64,000 nt of DNA from Adineta ricciae. Taxonomy: Eukaryota; Rotifera; Eurotatoria; Adinetida; Adinetidae. The stretch's first letter is position 1, and each line of letters starts with the position of its first letter. The notes under the pieces are model-generated. The model was not told the origin of the DNA. It made no database searches and saw only the letters and a list, made by a program, of their open reading frames with translations. The stretch is from assembly GCA_905250025.1 (NCBI GenBank), contig CAJNOJ010000278.1:1-64000 (forward strand), in the 5' to 3' direction. The position numbers and the translations under genes were made by a program. Shown here piece by piece: positions 58,140 to 64,000 of this stretch.

Positions 58140-58391
58140 CCAGGTTATTATGGCACGGTCGATTCCGGCCGGTTAGGTTCGTTCTCCGACCATTTCCTTG
58201 CCACCGGATTCCGGCCGGAAGTTGAAACGTAGGTTCCAGTTATTTCCCGACCGTTTCCTGCAAACTTCGAGCTGGAAACGGTCAGGAACTGATCGGATAT
58301 TTCCTGTGCAATTCCGGCCGGAATCGAGAAGAGCTGTACCGGAACCGACTCAGGTTTCAACGGATCCAGTTGTCGGAATGATCGACCTGGG
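58140..58391 (+). mobile_element. CCAGGT-type palindromic element with TTCCGGCCGGAA modules
   Basis: Begins CCAGGTTATTATGG and ends GGAATGATCGACCTGGG, the last bases matching the right end of 54778-54989. The interior carries several copies of ATTCCGGCCGGAAT and near variants, much richer in GC than its surroundings. CAT lies at both outer edges (3-bp target duplication possible). No coding capacity; open frames across it are a by-product of its symmetry. Confidence 0.6.
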
Positions 58392-58457
58392 CATACTCTC
58401 ACAACCCTGTGAGTTTAGGAATAGAAATAGATTTACTTTTACTTATACATATATCTA

Positions 58458-58480
58458 CCCACGCCCACACCCTCCCTCAC
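58458..58480 (-). repeat. Telomere-like tract at the edge of segment C
   Basis: CCCACGCCCACACCCTCCCTCAC is a degenerate run of CCCACA-type units. Homology to segment B begins at the next base (58481), inside a GPCR coding region. Confidence 0.55.
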
Positions 58481-58864
58481 ACGAATTCGCGCATCATGTG
58501 AACTTAAGAGATATCGATCGAAACTTGCTAGAACAATGAACCATAATACGAGACAGAAGACAGGATTTGCCACCCAGTTACGTAGTATACACAAAGGATT
58601 ATTGATAGTTGCGTAGTCCCAATTCCATGTGTTTGAAAGATATTGATGAAGAATCGCCACATAGATCTCAAATAAGTTGCTGATCGAAGCAGCCAGAAAA
58701 TACATTGAACATGGATTGCTGCGTAATGTCGACCGAGTGAACACAATTATGTTGAAAATATTTCCACATGTTCCAAAAACAATTTGTAAGATAGGAGCAA
58801 TGTGATTAATCCAAATTATAGTCAGATTGATATTTTCAATCACACTATCGATTGAGTTCGACAT
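58481..58864 (-). pseudogene. GPCR 5' half, truncated copy C
   Basis: From ATG 58864 the minus strand encodes TM1 to TM3 and the DRY-type motif (ASFDRYLLSSHDARIR), then runs into the telomere-like tract. It keeps the Trp codon lost in copy B. The remaining helices are missing. Confidence 0.85.
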
Positions 58865-60358
58865 AATCTAGGTGTTCAATAAAGGAAATATGTTTATTGA
58901 AAACTCTTAGTAAAGAGACCACGCCTGTTTCTCTTTTGAAAAATTAGAATGTTGAGTGGACTTTTTGTCGTTGGAAATAAGTTTTGCTGACAGCTAATGT
59001 GAGCGGATTAAAGCAAAAGAATTGGATTGGCGAATCACGGGCATGAGGGTCTTTTCAATATGTTGGTTTTTTAATAGACAACAAAGTGGCATGTGACGTT
59101 GGAAGAATTAAATCGCTCTTTTATCAAGCTTGTAAAGAACCACTCATAAATTGAGGATTACAGATTTATTTCAAATGAGAAAATAAAAATTTCGGTCAAA
59201 TCTCAGTGCACAACTGATTCTTCTCTAAATTAATTTCAAGTTCAGCCGAAAAATAAGACCGTGCTCAATGTAAAAAATTTACGCATATATCCTTCTGTTA
59301 CTAGTGATGATATTTTACATTTACTTGTCAAAAGTAACTGCTTTTCGCTGTATTCAGAAAAGACATTATCAAACGCGTCGGAAATATTGTTATTGCGATC
59401 ACATAGTAATAAATTTTTATATTCTTTCTTTTAATATATGAACTGCAGTGGTGTATCACCTCTAGCTGTGATAGTTTCAATGAAAGAAAAGTCATGTGCT
59501 TTTTCGCATTATTGCGATGACGAAAAAGATTATCTTGTTGTTGTTGTCATCTTTACAAGACATGATTTATAACATTAATCATACAAATCTCACAGGATAA
59601 TAATAGTGACATAGAGATAAACAAGTAACAGAGTAAAGTCTCGACAACACGAATACGAAGATATTTTTATGAACTGATAATTTTTTATTTATTTCCATCG
59701 GAAACTGTAATGAGAGAGAAAAGGAAGAAGATGAACGCTATTTACTTATTCACACTCATATTTTACATCTATTCTCAAGGTTCATATCAGTAATAAAGAA
59801 TTGTAGACATAAAGAAGAAGCAAATGTATATCTTAACAGCAGGCTATGCAATTACTGTAGCTCGACTTGAGTGAGAATCCTAGCTACTGCTTTACTTAGA
59901 CGTAAATAAAATAGAGTGATTTAGAATTAAAATTTATTTCTTCAATGTGAAGAAATGGAACGATCGTTGTCGATTGTGTTTCAAATATTCTCAATTATTC
60001 GCATCGCAATTGCTCTTTCAAATGTACATATAATGGCGACACCTGATAAACACATTGGTGTGCTGTATATCGAAGAGGTTTTCCTTGCACATTCTGATTG
60101 GCGTTTTGATTATTTAATCTTAATGTATTTATTTGTTCGAATCTGAACTCTCTTCCCTTCATAAAAAACAACGAATGATTCAATCAACCACGTAATATCT
60201 CTCCAATGAATACAAATTGGTACATGAATGTACTTTTCTTTTACATTACTCATATTATACACCTACAGTTTATAATGACATGCTCACTACATACTCCCGA
60301 TGCACTTTTTCAATATTTTTCTAGAAATAAAACACCCATGAATCAAGCAGTGTGCACC
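58865..60358. other. Non-coding interval, copy C
   Basis: Collinear with 51878-53645. No supported gene; the frame from 60206 to 60358 is open upstream of the flavoprotein but the better start is the ATG at 60359. Confidence 0.45.
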
Positions 60359-61504
60359 ATGGCTGAAAAACTGAATATAATTATCGTAGGCGCGTCCTAT
60401 CTTGGTAGTAAAGTTGCTCGAGCTCTCGCAAAGTCAATGCCTCAAGATTTAGCTGTAAATCATCGTATTTTATTAATCGAGCGAAACTCCCACTTTTCAC
60501 ATTTATTCACTTTCCCAAGGTTTGTCGTCGTACCGAACCACGAACACAAAGCATTTATTCCAATGAGTAAACTATTCAATGAAGCACAATGCAACGCTCA
60601 AATCATCACTGCCTCGGTAGAAACTGTCAATGAGAGCGAAATAGTTCTCGACAGAGATACGCCATTTGGTCGTCGACTACCTTGGCATATCTTAGTCATG
60701 GCAACTGGTTCGCGATTATCACCACCTGCAAATATGCCAACAAGCACAAAAGTTGACTCAGTGCAATATTTAAAAAATCTACAAGAACGAATACGAACTG
60801 CGAAAAGTATCGCTTTAGTCGGTGGAGGTGCTGTTGGTGTACAGATCTCAACGGATATCAAAAGTTATTATTCTGATAAAGAAGTCCATTTGATTCACTC
60901 GAGAGATCGATTGATGTCGAGATTTGATGCAAGTCTTGGCGATATTGTTCTTCAAACGTGCAAAGAACTCGGGATTCATGTTCATTTAGGAACGAGAGCA
61001 AAACTGCCCGATACCGACGGACCATGTACAATAGAACTTCAATCTGGCGAAATAATATCGGTTGATCTTTATTTGAAATGCACAGGACAAGTTATTAATT
61101 CTGAACCGATTCGTGAATTAGCGAAGGAAAGTATTAATTCTGATGGAACTATTCATGTATTACGAACTTTACAAGTTGAAAAGCATCCTCGCATCTTCGC
61201 GGTTGGTGATGTGAATGATTTATTACATATCAAATCAGTTAGACCTGCAATTGGTCAAGTGGAGGTTGCTCAGAAAAATATAATTTCTCTTCTGCGAGGT
61301 CAAACTCCAGAAGCAACATTTGAAAACAATGCAGCAGGAATTCATCTTACTCTTGGACTTAAACGTGACGTTTATTGCAAACAGACTCAAGACGGTTCAT
61401 CTCCAGCGGATATCGAAGTCGAGGATGATGAAGGACTCGAAGATATGGGTGTTGAATTTATGTGGAACGATCTGGGCGCGGATAAAAACGATTTCTGGGC
61501 TTAA
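60359..61504 (+). CDS. AIFM2/FSP1-like NAD(P)H flavoprotein oxidoreductase (complete)
   Basis: I start at ATG 60359 (CACCATGG, a textbook initiation context), giving 381 residues, near the usual length of AIFM2-type proteins; ATGs at 60206 and 60338 are in frame upstream. FAD-binding loop IIIVGASYLGSKVA at the start, ATGSR in the middle, a second nucleotide-binding loop ALVGGGAVGVQ (about 160-170) and IFAVGDVND near 280 (FAD ribityl site) define the two-dinucleotide-binding fold. Family members reduce quinones in membranes; that activity is inferred. The C-terminus is acidic (EVEDDEGLEDMG). Fragments of two further copies occur at 53646 and 63728. Confidence 0.85.
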   Translation: MAEKLNIIIVGASYLGSKVARALAKSMPQDLAVNHRILLIERNSHFSHLFTFPRFVVVPNHEHKAFIPMSKLFNEAQCNAQIITASVETVNESEIVLDRDTPFGRRLPWHILVMATGSRLSPPANMPTSTKVDSVQYLKNLQERIRTAKSIALVGGGAVGVQISTDIKSYYSDKEVHLIHSRDRLMSRFDASLGDIVLQTCKELGIHVHLGTRAKLPDTDGPCTIELQSGEIISVDLYLKCTGQVINSEPIRELAKESINSDGTIHVLRTLQVEKHPRIFAVGDVNDLLHIKSVRPAIGQVEVAQKNIISLLRGQTPEATFENNAAGIHLTLGLKRDVYCKQTQDGSSPADIEVEDDEGLEDMGVEFMWNDLGADKNDFWA

Positions 61505-61837
61505 CTTTGTCAAACAGAAACATTTGGATGAAAATTATTAAAAATAAGTTTTAGCCCACCATTCAAGTCATATATCTTGACATTATCCATAATATATATT
61601 TTCAACGTTTTTTCTCTCTTAACGATGCAAATAAAAGAGAGAAAAAAAGTATTGCTAGGAGAATACTAACCCCAAGTATATCGAGATACGTTAGATGTTT
61701 GCTTGATCATTTACAAAAGCATTTAGACGATGAAAATTTCTAACGTGCGCATGTATGAATACGTCATTTAACTTGTTCCCATTTGAGGTAATAGTAACTT
61801 AAAAATCAAGTATTTTCTATAAGAAAAAAAGCGTGGA
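61505..61837. other. Non-coding interval
   Basis: 3' flank of the flavoprotein gene; nothing recognised. Confidence 0.4.
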
Positions 61838-62270
61838 CTGATACGTACATCATTCATTTGATATCGACAGTGGGAAAATTAACTCACAATCAGTCGATTG
61901 TCTAGTGTTCATCAATATCTATCAAAATAGAATCTATTCGAGATAGATATCCGTGACGAACATACAAAAATAGTTGAAATTCTTTCGACTAGAATTTACA
62001 TATTCAATTTTCTTACCATATTATCATCTAATTACAACAGCGACGGTTACCATTTCATAACCAACTCAAGAACATAATATAAACAATTGTACAATGGAAA
62101 TATTTGAATAGCTAAAAACTTCTGTAAAAACAATTTACTAATGTCAACATAGAATATAATGAAATTTGTTCATCTGATTTCGTCATACAACAACGGATTG
62201 GTTATCTCTTTGATGAAAGTGTTGGTTTTTATCATCCACTTGGCTTTCGTTGTAATCCAACGTTTAAAAA
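61838..62270 (+). pseudogene. Relic of the two-pass membrane-protein family (3236-7670)
   Basis: Nucleotide similarity to the 5' part of paralogue 1, including its upstream region: TTCTTTCGACTAGAATTTAC corresponds to the STRIY codons, and GAAATTTGTTCATCTGATTT to EICSSDF. The ATG is lost, frames shift, and the CPC block is deleted. Similarity ends after the codons matching residue about 140. It shows the family once had a member next to segment C. Confidence 0.7.
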
Positions 62271-62755
62271 AAGGTCCAAAGTCAACTTTAAAAGTACGAA
62301 TATTTTTATGTGCACTTACAGTATTTGTACTTGTTCGGATTATATATATCTATAGTAAGATCTGCAATAACTAACGTGGTTAAATGATGAAATTACCATA
62401 ATAAACGTCATTCTCCATAGTCATACTTATTATTCTTTCGGTTTTTATTACGCAGATAGATTAGTTACGCATGAATGAGTAGTTCATACAATACGAAGGT
62501 TTACCTATATATGTCTACGGCTGGATTTTCGTTCGTAGAGATTAAATCTTTTGTACTTATAACCATTTGTCCGTATCGTGCATTTACGTCGATCATTATT
62601 CAGGTATACATACATATCGATAGATGATTTGGAATAAAATAGCGAAAGTTTTCGAATATTTTTTTAATTTAATTAATAATTTTTTTTTTTATAGATCATT
62701 GCAATAAAATCATACATGACTGTTGTTCTCTTTCCAAATCGGTAGAAACAACAAG
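62271..62755. other. Non-coding interval
   Basis: AT-rich spacer with a poly-T run at about 62681-62692; presumed 5' region of the UNC-93-like gene. Confidence 0.4.
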
Positions 62756-63726
62756 ATGTCAGTCATTCGGGTTAATGAATTCCAAGGACAAATCAGTTTT
62801 ATTGTTGATACTAATGATGACGCAATAGACGTAAAAACAGTTGAAAATGTAGAAAGTAAACCAAATGAAAATATTCGATATTCAATATATAAAAATCTGC
62901 TCGTCATATCAATATCATTTCTTCTACAATACATTTCTTATGATTCAATCAAAAATCTTCAAAGTTCAATCAATAGTGATGCAAACGTTGGTGTTCATTC
63001 TCTATCAATTATTCATGGATGTTTTCTATTCTCATCATTGTTTTTATCACATCCAATTATATCGATCTTCGGTTTGAAATGGACACTTTTCATAGGTCAA
63101 ATACCGTACGTATAACAACAACAACAAAACTTCAAAATTCTCATCTATTTTTCAATAGATTTCTTTTGATTATATCCGCAAATTATCATCCGGAAGAGTA
63201 TTTAATGTATCCAGGTAAACAATTTACTAATCATTAGTTTATAATACATTTTACGTTCAATTTTAGCTGCTGTTTTTGTTGGTTTATCATCACCATTGTT
63301 GTGGACATCAGCATATAGCTACATAACAGATTTAGCAACTAAATATGCGGAGAAGACGAATGCTAAGAAAGAAGTGATCATTGGTCGATTCATCGGCATT
63401 TTCTATATGTTTGATCAATCAGGTATTCTCGAAGGCAATGAATGTATTTCTCATAAGTTTAAATATTTTTTAGCACAAATTTGGGGAAATCTTTTGTCAT
63501 TTTTAATACTCTCACCTGAAGATGATTCTAATACGAATGAAACAATATGGGAAAGTAATTTCTCCATTTACGGAAAATGTGGTGCTGATTTCAGCGAAAG
63601 AGAATACAATGATACATTAAGTATTCATTCAATCGAGCGAAAAACCGTAAATATATACCGTCAGATTTGACTTCAACATGAAAATCGTTCGATTTATTTT
63701 CAATAGTTCAATACACTTTGTATTAT
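62756..63726 (+). CDS. UNC-93-like membrane protein, 5' part, cut at N
   Basis: Exons 62756-63105, 63159-63214, 63267-63422 and 63474 to about 63639, with introns of 53, 52 and 51 nt; a further intron (GTAAAT...TTCAATAG) may precede a few codons before the N. The joined frame shows YKNLLVISISFLLQYISYDSIKNLQSS, split here as KNLLVISISF and SIKNLQSSIN, then GLKWTLFIGQIP, LLWTSAYSYITDLA and SAQIWGNLLSFLIL, the order and spacing of the UNC-93 (MFS-related) family: N-terminal helices 1 to about 5. Family members regulate potassium channels or receptor traffic. The C-terminal half is not in the window. Confidence 0.8.
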
Positions 63727-63727
63727 N
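63727..63727. other. Single N, junction of UNC-93-like gene and flavoprotein fragment
   Basis: Left of it is the interrupted UNC-93-like gene; right of it begins a copy of 61104 onwards in mid-exon. Probable scaffold join. Confidence 0.8.
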
Positions 63728-64000
63728 AACCGATTCGTGAATTAGCGAAGGAAAGTATTAATTCTGATGGAACTATTCATGTATTACGAACTTTACAAGT
63801 TGAAAAGCATCCTCGCATCTTCGCGGTTGGTGATGTGAATGATTTATTGCATATTAAATCAGTTAGGCCTGCAATTGGTCAAGTGGAAGTTGCTCAGAAA
63901 AATATCATTTCTCTTCTGCGAGGTGAAACTCCAGAAGCAACATTTGAAAACAACGCAGCAGGAATTCATCTTACTCTTGGACTTAAACGCGACGTTTATT
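63728..64000 (+). CDS. AIFM2/FSP1-like flavoprotein, 3' fragment running off the window
   Basis: Matches 61104-61376 with a handful of mostly silent changes (one visible replacement, RGQT to RGET). It contains the IFAVGDVND FAD motif. The frame is open to the window end. It could be the missing 3' part of the copy-B gene that starts at 53646. Confidence 0.8.

Larger units (their letters stand above)
58481..60459. repeat. Segment C: copy of the right end of B
   Basis: Collinear with 51494-53746, with deletions (one of about 130 bp near 59955). It continues into a complete flavoprotein gene where B is cut by an N. Confidence 0.9.

Noticed and set aside
58148-58539. Overlapping open frames on both strands
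   Set aside because: They follow from the palindromic GC-rich modules of the element at 58140-58391.
1-64000. Bacterial or viral origin of the window, CRISPR arrays
   Set aside because: Spliceosomal introns with GT-AG ends, animal receptors and no regular short-spaced repeats; no array or phage gene seen.

Overview
Organism: this is nuclear DNA of an animal, most likely a bdelloid rotifer (Adineta- or Rotaria-like). The window is AT-rich. Genes are interrupted by many very short introns: those I could place by hand are mostly 50-68 nt, with exact GT...AG ends. The gene content (arginine ADP-ribosyltransferases, an ART-TPR protein, FG-GAP/VCBS and Kelch proteins that look bacterial, many rhodopsin-like GPCRs) and scattered TGTGGG-like tracts, the telomere unit reported for bdelloids, point the same way. 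The species call is inference; no marker gene is present. Layout: 1-2.1 kb holds two inverted Tc1/mariner transposase fragments, an N and a poly-G run. 3.2-7.7 kb carries three tandem paralogues of an unrecognised membrane-protein family. About 9.1-25.6 kb is segment A: SAM methyltransferase, broken VCBS gene, F-box/LRR gene, MDR dehydrogenase, ADP-ribosyltransferase fusion, decayed GPCRs, a decayed ART-TPR gene, a condensation-fold acyltransferase and the 3' end of a GPCR. 26.1-31.0 kb is one intronless 1618-residue receptor (LDLa + EGF + seven helices). 31.2-31.9 kb is a cluster of small inverted-repeat elements around an N. About 31.9-53.7 kb is segment B, a direct-orientation diverged second copy of A that continues into a full-length GPCR and the first codons of an AIFM2/FSP1-like flavoprotein, where it stops at an N. 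53.7-58.5 kb holds more small elements and a four-exon Kelch membrane protein. From 58,481 comes segment C, which matches the end of B (GPCR 5' half, then a complete flavoprotein). A relic of the 3.2-7.7 kb family follows, then a UNC-93-like gene cut by an N at 63,727, then a third flavoprotein fragment running off the window. Reading the whole: A plus C together are collinear with B, so B looks nested inside its own homologue. Gene decay is complementary: the ADP-ribosyltransferase is intact in A and dead in B; the 339-residue GPCR is intact in B and dead in A; the VCBS gene is broken in both at different places; methyltransferase, F-box/LRR, dehydrogenase and acyltransferase are open in both. 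Several deletions are flanked by 4-8 nt direct repeats, as expected for microhomology-mediated end joining. Each of the four single-N positions is also a jump between repeated sequences, so part of this order may be a scaffolding artefact; long reads across the Ns would decide. There is no operon logic: these are independent eukaryotic genes on both strands in a repeat-rich, possibly subtelomeric region.
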